From positions 1,798,001 through 1,862,000 of the forward strand of contig NZ_CP034447.1 of the NCBI RefSeq assembly GCF_003952485.1: a stretch of 64,000 bases of DNA. Reading direction: 5' to 3'. A program made the translations under genes and the position numbers. Below, piece after piece: positions 19,939-29,357 of this stretch (the first letter of the stretch is position 1; each line of letters opens with the position of its first letter). The notes beneath the pieces were generated by a model that was given only the letters and a program-made list of their open reading frames with translations, had not been told where the DNA came from and did not search any database. This DNA is from Mesorhizobium sp. M1E.F.Ca.ET.045.02.1.1 (lineage in GTDB: Bacteria > Pseudomonadota > Alphaproteobacteria > Rhizobiales > Rhizobiaceae).

Positions 19939-20814
19939 TCAGGCGATCAGCACGCGTGGCTCGAAGCGGCCCCTGACGGGAATATCGAGAAGAAAGGTCA
20001 TGCCGGCCTGCGGGTCGAGCGCGCGCTGCTTCTCGTCCTTGCCCTTCCAGGCCGACGTCACAGCGATGCGGTCGGCCTTCTGGCCGACGAAGGCCGAGCA
20101 GGAGGGTTGCGTCACCGGCATCGGGATTTCGCGCAGCAGCGCGCCGTCGGGCGAATACGCCTTCACCGCCTTGCCGCCCCAGACCGCGTTCCAGAGAACG
20201 CCGTCGCGGTCGACGACGGAGCCGTCGACATAGCCTTTCTGCGAGCGGTGGTCGACGAAGACTTTCGGCTCGCCTGTCGGCAGGCCGGTTGCCGGATCGC
20301 AGGCGACGCGCATCAGGAGGCCCGTCGCGGTGTCGGTGTAATAGGCGATCGTCCCGTCCTCGGAAAAGCAGATCGAGTTGGAGACGGTGATGTCGGCAAA
20401 CAGCCGGCGCAGCTCGCCCTTGAAGAACCAGTAGATCGAGCCGGCGCCCTTCCCCTCGTCCTTGCCCATCGTGCCGACCCAGAAGGCGCCGCAAGGATGG
20501 ACGCGGGAATCGTTGGAACGGGTCGCAGGATTGTCGGCCTCGATCGGCGTGTGCAGCGTCAGCTTGCCGGTCTTGACGTCGCGGACCTGCAGGCCGACCT
20601 CGGTGGCGATCAGCTGGCGGTCGTCGTCGATGACGGCAATGGCGCTGGCCATCAGGCCGAGGTCATGGACCTTCAGCGCGCCGGCGAGCGGCTTTTCCAG
20701 AAGCTTGCCGTTGACGATGTCGAACCAGAAGAGGGTGTCGGTGCCGGGATCGTAGCTCGGCCCCTCGCCAAGCTGGCAGATGTGATCGCTGAAGACCGAA
20801 ACGCTGTCCATCAT
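19939..20814 (-). CDS. SMP-30/gluconolactonase family sugar lactonase
   Basis: 291 residues, six-bladed propeller. LGEGPSYD near the start supplies the metal Glu; NDSRVHPCGAFWVGTM and VDGSVVDRDGVLWNAVW carry the Asn and Asp ligands. It hydrolyses a sugar lactone; beside dgoK and dgoA the likely substrate is galactonolactone. Its ATG overlaps the dgoA stop (ATGA), and it is the last gene of the four-gene operon. Confidence 0.9.
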   Translation of the reverse strand: MMDSVSVFSDHICQLGEGPSYDPGTDTLFWFDIVNGKLLEKPLAGALKVHDLGLMASAIAVIDDDRQLIATEVGLQVRDVKTGKLTLHTPIEADNPATRSNDSRVHPCGAFWVGTMGKDEGKGAGSIYWFFKGELRRLFADITVSNSICFSEDGTIAYYTDTATGLLMRVACDPATGLPTGEPKVFVDHRSQKGYVDGSVVDRDGVLWNAVWGGKAVKAYSPDGALLREIPMPVTQPSCSAFVGQKADRIAVTSAWKGKDEKQRALDPQAGMTFLLDIPVRGRFEPRVLIA

Positions 20815-21449
20815 TTCCCTCCGAATGCCTCGTCCCAGACGGCGACCGCGGCGCGGGCGCGCTCAGCCACGTCCTCGACGCTGGCGCCCGGCTTGTAGAG
20901 GCTCGACCCCAGACCAAACACGCTGACGCCGACCGCCTTGTAGCCGGCAAAGTCCTTGTCGGAAACGCCACCGACGGCGCCGATCAGGGTCGATGCCGGC
21001 AACACGGCTCGAATTGCCGCGATGCCGGACGCGCCGAGCACACTCGCCGGAAAGAATTTCAGCGCCGACGCGCCGAGCCGGATCGCCTGGAAGGCTTCAG
21101 TGGGTGTGAACACGCCGGGCATCGTCACCATGCCGTAGTCCTTCGCGCGGCCCATGACCTCGGCGTCGATGTTGGGGCTGACCAGCAGCCGGCCGCCGGC
21201 CTCGCGCAAGGCGTCGACATCGGCGGCCGTCAGCACCGTGCCGGCACCGACCAGGGCCGTTTTCGGCAGGACCTCCACGATCCTGGCGATCGACGAAAAC
21301 GGCTCAGGCGAGTTGAGCGGCACCTCGATCGCCTCGATGCCGGCGTCGAACAGTGCCTGGCCGATGGCAATCGCTTCGGTCGCCTGGAGGCCGCGCAGAA
21401 TGGCGACCAGCCCGCGCTTGAGCTTGGGAAAGGGGGCTGTCTGACTCAT
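20811..21449 (-). CDS. dgoA: 2-dehydro-3-deoxy-6-phosphogalactonate aldolase
   Basis: 212 residues. Class I aldolase splitting KDPGal into pyruvate and glyceraldehyde 3-phosphate. The Schiff-base lysine is Lys131 in SALKFFPAS; the general acid/base Glu42 lies in IEVPLNSPEP, whose PLNSP form is typical of the galactonate rather than the gluconate enzyme. Overlaps dgoK upstream and the lactonase downstream by four bases each. Confidence 0.94.
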   Translation of the reverse strand: MSQTAPFPKLKRGLVAILRGLQATEAIAIGQALFDAGIEAIEVPLNSPEPFSSIARIVEVLPKTALVGAGTVLTAADVDALREAGGRLLVSPNIDAEVMGRAKDYGMVTMPGVFTPTEAFQAIRLGASALKFFPASVLGASGIAAIRAVLPASTLIGAVGGVSDKDFAGYKAVGVSVFGLGSSLYKPGASVEDVAERARAAVAVWDEAFGGK

Positions 21450-22390
21450 CGGGCAACTCCGGTTCTGGCAATCATGCCGTTCTCGCGCGCGGCCTCGACA
21501 AGGCCGGCGCGCACCGCTTCATCCGCATCGACGATCCTGAAGGCAAGACCGGCGAGGCCCAGGGCGGCGCCGTAAAGCGAAGCCAGCGCGCCGGAGGCGA
21601 TCAGCACAACCGGCGCTTCGCTGACACCATAGCGGCGTTTGGCCGAGGCGATCTCGCCGCCGATCAAGAGTCCGGACAGGCAGGCCGCCGCCTCGTCGGA
21701 CTTCAGGTCCTGCAGCAGCCCTGCGGCGCGGATCGCGAACAGTTTCGAGGTGACGTCGCCGCCCTCGCCCAGCGCTTGGCTGCACCAGTGGCGGAAGAAC
21801 GGGTTGTCCGCAGCGACCGGGGCCGGATGCTCGCCGAGCGAATGTTTCAAGATCGAGTGCGTGGCCAGCACGGAAAACAATTCGCCGGTCGGCCAGGTGC
21901 CGAAGCCGGCGACGGTGCCGTCCTCGACCGCGACCCACTTCGAATGCGTCCCGGGCATGCAGACCAGGTGGCGGCCCTTTGCCGGCAAACCGGCGCCGGC
22001 GAGCTGGGTTTCCTCTCCGCGCATGACATCCGGCGCATCGGCCAGGCGCTGGGCGAGGCCCGGAACGATGCGGATATCGCGGCGCTCGCCCTCTATGCGG
22101 GCGGCCTCGCCAAGGATGGCGCCGATCGGCGCCGGCACCGTGACATAAGGCGCCTCGATCCAGCCCTGGCGGGAGCCGGCCATGCCGCAGATGATGACGG
22201 GCAAGTCCTCCGGCGCGCCCATGGCGGCAAGGTGACCCTCCAGCACGTTGGCGAAGCCTTTTTCGCGCGCGGTGATCAGCCCGTCGTCGCCGCGCCGCTC
22301 GGCAAGCATCTGGCCTTCGCCGTCGAGCAGCCAGGCCCGAAGCCTTGTCGTGCCCCAATCGAGGGCGGCGACCGCGGGCGCGCCGCTCAC
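21446..22390 (-). CDS. dgoK: 2-dehydro-3-deoxygalactonokinase
   Basis: 314 residues from a GTG overlapping the SDR stop (GTGA). ASKHA-fold kinase: phosphate-binding AALDWGTTRLRAWLL at the N-terminus, CGMAGSRQGWIEAPY, and LVCMPGTHSKWVAVEDG are the DgoK landmarks. It phosphorylates 2-keto-3-deoxygalactonate for the next aldolase. A longer open frame to 22504 is shadow; the GTG start gives the usual family length. Confidence 0.94.
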   Translation of the reverse strand: MSGAPAVAALDWGTTRLRAWLLDGEGQMLAERRGDDGLITAREKGFANVLEGHLAAMGAPEDLPVIICGMAGSRQGWIEAPYVTVPAPIGAILGEAARIEGERRDIRIVPGLAQRLADAPDVMRGEETQLAGAGLPAKGRHLVCMPGTHSKWVAVEDGTVAGFGTWPTGELFSVLATHSILKHSLGEHPAPVAADNPFFRHWCSQALGEGGDVTSKLFAIRAAGLLQDLKSDEAAACLSGLLIGGEIASAKRRYGVSEAPVVLIASGALASLYGAALGLAGLAFRIVDADEAVRAGLVEAARENGMIARTGVAR

Positions 22391-23154
22391 AGCACGCCTC
22401 CGTCGACGATCAGCATCTGCGCCGTCAGCATGCGCGAAGCGTCCGACGCCAGGAACAGCACCGTGCCGACGATGTCGTCGGGCCGCATCACCTCCTTGAT
22501 GCATTGCTTGGCGACATGAGCGGCGAGCGTCTCTTCGGTAACCCAGAGCTCCTTCTGGCGCTCGGTGATCACCCAGCCGGGCGCGACCGCGTTGACGCGG
22601 ATGCCGTCGGCGCCGAGCTTGCCGGCAAGGCCCTTGGTGAGGCCGAGTATGCCGGCCTTGGCCGCGGTGTAGGCCGGCATGTCCGGATGGTTGATGAGAT
22701 AGGAGGTGGAGGTGAAGTTGATGATCGAGCCGCCGCCGGCGCGCTTCATACCCGGCGCCACCGCCTGGGCGGTGAAGAAATGCGGCCGCAGGTTGATAGC
22801 GAGATTGTTGTCCCAGAACTCGACGGTGACGTCCTTGACCTCATGACGGTCATCGAGCGCGGCGTTGTTGACGAGCACCGTGACATCGCCATGCGCTTCC
22901 GCGGCCTTGGCCACAGCAGTGCGCAACGCCGCCACGTCGCGCAAATCGGTCTTGAGGTAGAGCGGACGCCGGCCAAGCTCCTTTTCCAGGCGGTCGGCGA
23001 GCACCGTGCTGGGCTTGTCGGCGATATCGATGAAGGCGACCTTGGCGCCTTGCCGCATGAAGCCTTCGGTCAGCGCCGCGCCGATGCCGGAGCCGCCGCC
23101 GGTGATCAGCACCGAGGCGCCGTCAAGGTCGGCGAAACGCGCCGATGGCATCAT
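22387..23154 (-). CDS. short-chain dehydrogenase, probable galactose 1-dehydrogenase
   Basis: 255 residues, classical SDR: nucleotide loop GGGSGIG (19-25), NNAA (96-99), catalytic Tyr162 and Lys166 in YTAAK with Ser near 149-151, ending IVDGGVL. First gene of the operon with dgoK, dgoA and a lactonase, so oxidation of D-galactose to its lactone is the likely role; L-arabinose/fucose is the alternative. Start at 23154 follows GGGAGAAAG; the open frame further upstream is a shadow. Confidence 0.85.
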   Translation of the reverse strand: MMPSARFADLDGASVLITGGGSGIGAALTEGFMRQGAKVAFIDIADKPSTVLADRLEKELGRRPLYLKTDLRDVAALRTAVAKAAEAHGDVTVLVNNAALDDRHEVKDVTVEFWDNNLAINLRPHFFTAQAVAPGMKRAGGGSIINFTSTSYLINHPDMPAYTAAKAGILGLTKGLAGKLGADGIRVNAVAPGWVITERQKELWVTEETLAAHVAKQCIKEVMRPDDIVGTVLFLASDASRMLTAQMLIVDGGVL

Positions 23155-23237
23155 GATTTCTTTCTCCCTTTGGCCGGCGCGCATCCTAGCCACGCAGGTG
23201 CCAGGGGCAAGGGCGAAAAAGCGGATTTCAGCGCTTA

Positions 23238-23246
23238 TGTCCGACA
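23238..23246. promoter_or_regulatory. candidate GntR-type operator of the galactose operon
   Basis: TGTCCGACA is a symmetrical nine-base site in the leader, 84 bases upstream of the first gene. The TGTC-n-GACA form resembles operators of FadR-type GntR repressors common in rhizobial sugar-acid operons. No regulator gene is adjacent, so this is a guess from form and place. Confidence 0.3.
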
Positions 23247-23299
23247 AATGAGGTCTGCTGCGCGGCAGGCTGTCGCGGCCAGACGGAAGCGCTTTACGA

Positions 23300-23431
23300 G
23301 TACCCCCACCCCTAACCCCTTCCCACAAGGGGGAGCGGAACTATGCCGACATTGTTTCGGCCGATGTCTTCGCGCACCTGTTCGCGATGTCCCCGGTCCA
23401 AACAGAGGGGAGGGGTTAGGGGTGGGGGTAG
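23300..23431. repeat. intergenic palindrome, D family
   Basis: TACCCCCACCCCTAACCCC at 23301-23319 is repeated inverted as GGGGTTAGGGGTGGGGGTA at 23412-23430, with CCCACAAGGGGG-like stem inside the left arm. The right-hand sequence recurs at 40561-40580. It directly follows the GGDEF/EAL gene stop. Confidence 0.85.
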
Positions 23432-24784
23432 TCAGATCGCCTTGGCGTGCAGCGCGCCGCGATAGGAGTCGCGCAGGTAGCCCAGCGTGGCGTCGGCATC
23501 GGCCGGCTTGCCGAACAGATAGCCCTGGCCGCCGGCGCAGCCGAACTGGACGAGGCGGTCGGCCTGCGCTTCCTCTTCGATGCCTTCGGCGACCACATCC
23601 ATGCCGAGCCCTTCGCACATGGCGAGAATGGCGCGGATGATGTGCTCCGACGGCCGGTCGTCGAGAATGGAGGAGACGAAGGCGCGGTCGATCTTCAGCT
23701 TGTCGAAATGGAATTCGCGCAGGCGTCCGAGCGACGACTGGCCGGTGCCGAAATCGTCGAGCGAGACGCGGATGCCGACGCGGCGCAGGTCTCCGACGAT
23801 CTTTTCGGCCGAAGCCGGGTCGGTCATCAAGCCGGTTTCGGTGATCTCGATCTCAAGCCGGCTCGGATCGAAGCCGGTGCGGTCGAGGATCGCCAGGATA
23901 TGCAGGCCGGTGTTCTGGTCGACGAGCTGCGACGGCGACAGATTGAAGGACAGGAACAGGTCCTTCGGCCAGTTGCGGGCAGCCTCGGTCGCCTTGCGCA
24001 GGACGAGCTGCGACAGCGGACCGATGATGCCGCGCTCCTCGGCGATGGGAATGAAGACGCTCGGCGGCACCGTGCCGAGATCGCGATCGGTCCAGCGGGC
24101 CAGCGTCTCGAAGCCGATGGTGCGGCGACTGTTGAGATCGACGATCGGCTGGAAATGCGGCTCGACCTCGCCGGCGGAGACGGCGCGGCGCAGCGCCTGC
24201 TCGATACGGGTGACGCGCTTGGCGGCCTCCTCCATCTCGCGGGTGTAGACCACGACGCGGCCGCGGCCCGAACGCTTGGCGTGGTAGAGCGCGGTCTCGG
24301 CCTTGTTGATCAGGATCTCGGTGGTCTCGTCGCCGGAATAGAACAGCGAGCAGCCGACCGAGGCCGACAATCTCGCGGTACGCTCGCCGACGTCGTAGGG
24401 CGCCGACAGGATCTCGATCAGCATGCGCGACTTCTCGGCCGCCTGCTCCTCGCTGAACACCATCGGATAGAGATAGGCGAACTCGTCGGCGCCGATACGG
24501 CAGACGGTGGAATAGCCGTCCATCGAGGCGCGCAGGCGCATCGCCACCTGGATCAGGATGTCGTCGCCGGCCTTGTGACCGAACAGGTCGTTGATCGGCT
24601 TGAAGCCGTCGAGATCGAGGATGCCGACGGTGAAGGGCGCGGGATCGTCGGCGCGATCGCTGATCAGGCGATCGACCTTGTCGAAGAAGCGACGATGGTT
24701 GCCAAGCCCGGTCAGCGGATCGGTGAAGGCCAGATCCGAGTTTTCCCTGCCTGGCTGCCCGGTGCCAAACGTCGTTTGCATCAT
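23432..24784 (-). CDS. GGDEF/EAL cyclic-di-GMP protein, GGDEF degenerate
   Basis: 450 residues, cytoplasmic, no membrane helix or sensor domain. The GGDEF half (about 18-175) starts FTDPLTGLGNHRRFF but reads RIGADEFAYL at the active loop (GADEF). The EAL half has all catalytic features: ETLARW (EAL position), NLSPSQL, EIEITETGLM, DDFGTGQSSL, DKLKIDRAFV, AEGIEEE and GGQGYLFGKP. It is likely a c-di-GMP phosphodiesterase whose GGDEF half binds GTP or is inactive. Confidence 0.9.
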   Translation of the reverse strand: MMQTTFGTGQPGRENSDLAFTDPLTGLGNHRRFFDKVDRLISDRADDPAPFTVGILDLDGFKPINDLFGHKAGDDILIQVAMRLRASMDGYSTVCRIGADEFAYLYPMVFSEEQAAEKSRMLIEILSAPYDVGERTARLSASVGCSLFYSGDETTEILINKAETALYHAKRSGRGRVVVYTREMEEAAKRVTRIEQALRRAVSAGEVEPHFQPIVDLNSRRTIGFETLARWTDRDLGTVPPSVFIPIAEERGIIGPLSQLVLRKATEAARNWPKDLFLSFNLSPSQLVDQNTGLHILAILDRTGFDPSRLEIEITETGLMTDPASAEKIVGDLRRVGIRVSLDDFGTGQSSLGRLREFHFDKLKIDRAFVSSILDDRPSEHIIRAILAMCEGLGMDVVAEGIEEEAQADRLVQFGCAGGQGYLFGKPADADATLGYLRDSYRGALHAKAI

Positions 24785-24891
24785 GTCCCTGTTGTGATGG
24801 CGGTATTTATCTTCAGACTGGCAGCAAAGCGTTTAGGAAAGGTATCGGAAAAATCGATTTTTCAATGGCCTCAAAAGTCCGCACGGCGCTT

Positions 24892-24995
24892 AAAGCACGT
24901 GGCGCTGAAACGGATCAGGCGACGCGTTTTTAGTCTTTGTTTTGATGCATGTCGTTGTCCCAAAACCGCTGCGCAGTTTTGGGCGACATGCATTA
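24892..24995. repeat. palindromic intergenic repeat, P family, long variant
   Basis: ATGCATGTCG (24945-24954) and CGACATGCAT (24984-24993) enclose CCCAAAACCGCTGCGCAGTTTTGGG. A second stem, GCACGTGGCGC with GGCGACGCGT, precedes it. The core is that of the other P copies. It overlaps the TAA of the following membrane-protein gene. Confidence 0.85.
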
Positions 24996-26786
24996 GCCGG
25001 CTTGCCTGAGGCGATAGAGCTCGATCGGGCTGCCTTTCGTCTCGGCGACCGGCTCCAGCCAGTCCGGAACACTGCCCTCGAGCAGACCGGAAAGGAAGCC
25101 GCGCGGCGCCCTTTTGGCCAGCATGGCGCTTTCGCCGCTGCCGCGGCAGACCGCCACCAGGCCGACGCGATGCGCCTCCACGATTTTGCGTGCCGCGTCC
25201 GGCGTGCCGAGAAACGCGTCCAGCACCAGAAGATTGCCGGCGACATTGCGGTGGTAGGGACCGGCAAAGACCCGATGCCCCGAAAAGGCCAGGATCGGCG
25301 ACCCCAGATTGGACGTCGCCAGCACGCTGGTTTCGGGCATGCGGCCGAACGCCGCGAAGCTGGCCGTCTTCTCGCAACCCTTGTCGGTGCTGCTTTCGTC
25401 CGCGGCAGAGGTGTTTTTTTCCAATGCTACCGAGGTCGCCGCGGCGGCGCCTATCCAAACCGGATTGATCGATACAAGCCAGACCGCACCAAGGCGCAAA
25501 GCCACTGCCAGCGAGGAATTGGTTTCGGCCCGCGCGCGCCATTTCGCGATCCAGGCGGACAGCGGGATCACGCCAAAGGCGATCGAGAATGTCGAGCCGC
25601 GCACCTGCCAGACCGCAACGCTGAAGGCGACGACGAGCAGCGCGCCGACAAGGCTGTCCTGCCGGCGCCACCCGCCACGGCCCAGACGCAGCGCCATCAG
25701 AAAAATCGCCACCAGCGGCGTCCCGTAGCGCGCCGCCACGAGCGCAGGCTTGTCGACAACCAGCGCAAACAGCGACTGGGCTTCCGTGATGTGATCCAGC
25801 CACAATTGCTTGAGACGCGGGTCGAGGCTGGCATAGGGCGCGGTCAGGCATTGCGGGAACAGCGCCAGCATGACCAGCCCGATGGCCGCCGCCAACACGG
25901 CGAGCGACGCCAGACGATGCCGCCGGCCGCGAGCGGCGAGCCCGCTCGCGGCAATAGCCGAGAGCCCGATACCGGCGACGGCGGCGGCGACGAACTGCAC
26001 CGTCGAGAAGGCGTCGCATCGCGCCTCGCCCCATGCCGAGGCCGGGATGGTGGCCAGGAAGACAAGCGTCGAGACACCGGCGAAGCCCAGTCCGAAATCC
26101 CTGGCGATCGCGCGCTCGCCGCTCTCGTCGACAACAAAAAGCAGCGCCACGCAGACGCCGATGGTGGCGACATAGGGCACGGTTTCCATGCCGACGGCGA
26201 GCGTCAGCGCCGCGCAGAGGCCGGAAACAAACGCGGCTGCCCGATGCGCCGGGGCCTCGAGCAGCAATGCGAGGCTCGCCATGGTCAGCATCAGCTGGAC
26301 ATTGTGATGGTCGAGCGCGCCGGGCGAATAGATGCCGAGGAAATAATAGGCGGCGGCGCCGATCAGGATCGCGGGCACCACCGCGCTCCGGCCGGCGAAC
26401 ATGCGCGCCGCGCGGGCAGTGAAGAACAGCGTCGAGCAAAACAGCAGCGCCGGCCAGAGCACCTGCGCGATCTTCTCGGCAAGGGGCGTGCTGCCGGTCA
26501 GCGCCGAAGCGGCCAGAATGATGGCGGCGATCGGCGCGTCGACCAGCCGGGACCAGTGCACGACGAAGCCGCCTTCCAGGCCCATCCTGTACTGGTGCAG
26601 ATCGAACCAGCCCTGGCCGTTGAGCAGATCGCGGACCTCGACCAGCCGCAGCAGATTGTCATTGTCGACATCGGCCAGCGCGCCGAAACCCATCCACGCG
26701 CTGAACGCGAACGCAGCCAGCGTTGCAAGCAACGCCAGCATGAAATCGTGCTTCCGGGTGGCGACGCCGTCCTTGGCTGTGCCCAT
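24993..26786 (-). CDS. multi-spanning membrane protein, probable glycosyltransferase of a gtr-like cluster
   Basis: 597 residues with about ten hydrophobic helices and a soluble C-terminal part. The first loop after helix 1 has FGALADVDNDNLLRLVEVRDLL then QGWFDLHQYRMG, the acid-rich first loop of GT-C type glycosyltransferases that use polyprenyl-phosphate sugars. It is divergent from a GT2 gene and a GtrA gene, which normally supply and flip such lipid-linked sugars. ATG at 26786 with an AAGG ribosome site; a longer N-terminus is not supported. The acceptor is unknown. Confidence 0.7.
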   Translation of the reverse strand: MGTAKDGVATRKHDFMLALLATLAAFAFSAWMGFGALADVDNDNLLRLVEVRDLLNGQGWFDLHQYRMGLEGGFVVHWSRLVDAPIAAIILAASALTGSTPLAEKIAQVLWPALLFCSTLFFTARAARMFAGRSAVVPAILIGAAAYYFLGIYSPGALDHHNVQLMLTMASLALLLEAPAHRAAAFVSGLCAALTLAVGMETVPYVATIGVCVALLFVVDESGERAIARDFGLGFAGVSTLVFLATIPASAWGEARCDAFSTVQFVAAAVAGIGLSAIAASGLAARGRRHRLASLAVLAAAIGLVMLALFPQCLTAPYASLDPRLKQLWLDHITEAQSLFALVVDKPALVAARYGTPLVAIFLMALRLGRGGWRRQDSLVGALLVVAFSVAVWQVRGSTFSIAFGVIPLSAWIAKWRARAETNSSLAVALRLGAVWLVSINPVWIGAAAATSVALEKNTSAADESSTDKGCEKTASFAAFGRMPETSVLATSNLGSPILAFSGHRVFAGPYHRNVAGNLLVLDAFLGTPDAARKIVEAHRVGLVAVCRGSGESAMLAKRAPRGFLSGLLEGSVPDWLEPVAETKGSPIELYRLRQAG

Positions 26787-26922
26787 CGTCGAAACCTTCG
26801 GAGGTAGAGGGCTTAAACCTAGCCTTAACGGCTTCAATAAATAGTAAAGCGGCCCGGAGACGCCGGCATCGGGGCCAGCATTGGCGCGACCGATGGGCTT
26901 GGGCCGGGCGCTGGAGACAGAC

Positions 26923-27927
26923 ATGCCGCATGAAGTCCGCAACGAGCCGGCGATTGCCGTGCTCCTGCCGTGCTACAATGAAGAGCTGACCATCGGCGAG
27001 GTCGTGCGGCGCTTCCGCGAAACGCTGCCTTCCGCGGCGATCTATGTCTACGACAACAATTCGAAGGATCTGACGGCGCTCAGGGCCCGCTCCGCCGGCG
27101 CGATCGTCGTGCGAGAACCGCGCCAGGGCAAGGGCAATGTGGTGCGCCGCATGTTCGCCGACATCGACGCCGACATCTATGTGATGGCCGACGGCGACGG
27201 CACCTATGCGCCGGAAGATGCGCCGCAGCTGATCAACACGCTTTTGACCGAGCGCTGCGACATGGTGGTCGGCACCAGGCGCGGCGTGACCGACGACGCC
27301 GGCCGCTCCGGCCATGCCTTCGGCAACCGCCTCTTCAACCGGCTCTACAAGGGCCTGTTCGGCGCCGACTTCACCGATATCTTTTCCGGTTACCGGGTCT
27401 TTTCGCGGCGCTTCGTCAAGAGTTTCCCGGCGGTTTCCGGCGGCTTCGAGATCGAGACCGAAATGTCGGTCCACGCCTCGCAGCTCAAGCTGCCGGTGAG
27501 CGAGATGGCGCTCGATTACGGCCGCCGCCCCGAAGGCTCGTCGTCGAAGCTGTCGACTTTCAGAGACGGCGCCAGGATCCTATGGATGTTCGCCATGCTG
27601 ATGAAGGAAACGCAGCCGCTGCGTTTCTTCGGCACCTTTGCCCTGTTCTTCCTGGCGGCCAGCATCGGCCTGATGATACCGGTGCTGATCGAATTCGCCG
27701 AGACGGGACTGGTGCCGCGCTTGCCGACCTGGGTGCTGTCGGTCGGCCTGCTGCTGTTGTCCATGCTGGCGGCCGTAACCGGGCTGATCCTCGATTCGGT
27801 GTCGCGCGGCCGCGCCGAACAGAAGCGCATCTTCTATCTTTCGATCCCGTCCGGCCGCATCGAGCGCCGCGTCAACGGGCAGGCGCCCCTGAAGAGCGAA
27901 CCGGGCAAGCCCTCGCGGGCGGCCTGA
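26923..27927 (+). CDS. family 2 glycosyltransferase, GtrB/DPM-like
   Basis: 334 residues. GT-A domain with PCYNEELTIGEVV, ADGDGTYAPED (DxD-type metal motif) and a C-terminal pair of membrane helices (FFGTFALFFLAASIGLMIP, LSVGLLLLSMLAAVTGLIL). Such enzymes charge undecaprenyl phosphate with a sugar on the cytoplasmic face. ATG 26923 follows GGAGAC; an earlier TTG at 26881 lacks support. Its stop overlaps the gtrA start (TGATG). Confidence 0.88.
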   Translation: MPHEVRNEPAIAVLLPCYNEELTIGEVVRRFRETLPSAAIYVYDNNSKDLTALRARSAGAIVVREPRQGKGNVVRRMFADIDADIYVMADGDGTYAPEDAPQLINTLLTERCDMVVGTRRGVTDDAGRSGHAFGNRLFNRLYKGLFGADFTDIFSGYRVFSRRFVKSFPAVSGGFEIETEMSVHASQLKLPVSEMALDYGRRPEGSSSKLSTFRDGARILWMFAMLMKETQPLRFFGTFALFFLAASIGLMIPVLIEFAETGLVPRLPTWVLSVGLLLLSMLAAVTGLILDSVSRGRAEQKRIFYLSIPSGRIERRVNGQAPLKSEPGKPSRAA

Positions 27928-28301
27928 TGGGCAGGCTTGCCCGCTTCGTCCTTGCCGGCGGCATCGGCTTCGTCGCCGACGCGGCCGCGCTCTGGCTGCT
28001 GCTTTCGGTCACGCCGCTTGGGCCGTTGATCGCGCGCGTGCTTTCGATCGGCTTCGCGCTCTGCGTCACCTGGCAGATCAACCGCCACCTGACCTTCTCG
28101 CCGTCGAGCCGGGGCATGGCGCGAGAGGGCGCGCGCTACGGCGGCGTCGGCATCGCCACCAGCATCGTCAACTATCTCGTCTATTGCGCCGCCCTGTTCG
28201 CGCTGCCGGGCCTGCCGCCGCTGGCGGCGCTGGTGATCGCCTCGCTAGTCGCGATGGCGCTGTCGTTCCTCGGCTATTCCCGCCTGGTCTTCGACCGCTG
28301 A
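27927..28301 (+). CDS. GtrA family membrane protein
   Basis: 124 residues, four membrane helices, the whole length of the GtrA/DPMS family. Landmarks are [25 protein letters not shown] and FLGYSRLVF. GtrA proteins are thought to flip lipid-linked sugars to the periplasmic face. Translationally coupled to the GT2 gene; together with the divergent 597-aa protein it forms the usual three-part gtr set for modifying a surface polysaccharide. Confidence 0.9.
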   Translation: MGRLARFVLAGGIGFVADAAALWLLLSVTPLGPLIARVLSIGFALCVTWQINRHLTFSPSSRGMAREGARYGGVGIATSIVNYLVYCAALFALPGLPPLAALVIASLVAMALSFLGYSRLVFDR

Positions 28302-28377
28302 GCTTCTGCACCAAGCAAGCACGATTGGCAGACGCCGCCGAGTTCCTTATATCGACGGCAGAGTTCGGAGAACGAAA

Positions 28378-29319
28378 ATGCCGCTGAAAATCGCCGTCCA
28401 GATGGACCATGTCTCGACCGTGTCGATCGCCGGCGACACCTCTTTCGCGCTGTCGCTGGAGGCGCAGCGGCGCGGCCACAAGCTCTTCCACTACACGCCC
28501 GACCGGCTGTCGATGCGCGACGGCAAGGTGTTCGCGCGCGTCGAGGCGATGCAGGTGCGCGACGAGAAGGGCAACCACTATTCGCTGGGCGAGCCGGTGC
28601 GCACCGATCTGTCGGAGATGGACGTGGTGCTGCTCAGGCAGGACCCGCCCTTCGACATGAACTACATCACCACCACCCACATCCTCGAGCGCATCCATCC
28701 GAAGACGCTGGTGGTCAACGACCCGGCCTGGGTGCGCAACAGCCCGGAAAAGATCTTCGTCACCGAGTTTCCGGACCTGATGCCGGAGACGCTGATCACC
28801 AAGGATCCCCAAGAGGTTGCCGCCTTCCGCAGGGAGTTCGGCGACATCATCGTCAAGCCGCTCTACGGCAATGGCGGCGCCGGCATCTTCCATCTGCACG
28901 AGGCCGACCGGAATCTGGCCTCGCTGCTCGAGATGTTCGGCCAGCTTTTCCGCGAGCCCTATATCGTGCAGCGCTACCTCAAGGACGTGCGCAAGGGCGA
29001 CAAGCGCATCATCCTGATCGGCGGCGAGCCGGTGGGCGCCATCAACCGCGTGCCGGCCGAGCACGATTCGCGCTCCAACATGCATGTCGGCGGCCGCGCC
29101 GAGAAGACCGAGCTGACGGAGCGCGAACGCGAGATCTGCGCCCGCATCGGACCGGCGCTGAGGGAACGCGGCTTCATCCTGGTCGGCATCGACGTGATCG
29201 GCGACTGGATGACCGAGATCAACGTGACCTCGCCGACCGGCATTCGCGAGGTGCAGCGCTTTGGCGGGGCGGATATTGCCGCCCTGTTCTGGGATTGCGT
29301 TGAGGGGAAGCGGGCCTAA
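28378..29319 (+). CDS. gshB: glutathione synthetase
   Basis: 313 residues, ATP-grasp. Joins gamma-glutamylcysteine and glycine. Typical segments: [63 protein letters not shown] and the C-terminal [17 protein letters not shown]. Length is normal. It is apparently single, followed by a convergent regulator gene. Confidence 0.97.
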   Translation: MPLKIAVQMDHVSTVSIAGDTSFALSLEAQRRGHKLFHYTPDRLSMRDGKVFARVEAMQVRDEKGNHYSLGEPVRTDLSEMDVVLLRQDPPFDMNYITTTHILERIHPKTLVVNDPAWVRNSPEKIFVTEFPDLMPETLITKDPQEVAAFRREFGDIIVKPLYGNGGAGIFHLHEADRNLASLLEMFGQLFREPYIVQRYLKDVRKGDKRIILIGGEPVGAINRVPAEHDSRSNMHVGGRAEKTELTEREREICARIGPALRERGFILVGIDVIGDWMTEINVTSPTGIREVQRFGGADIAALFWDCVEGKRA

Positions 29320-29357
29320 GGCACCCGGATCGGTCCGCCAAGATCGCCTCGCCGCGC

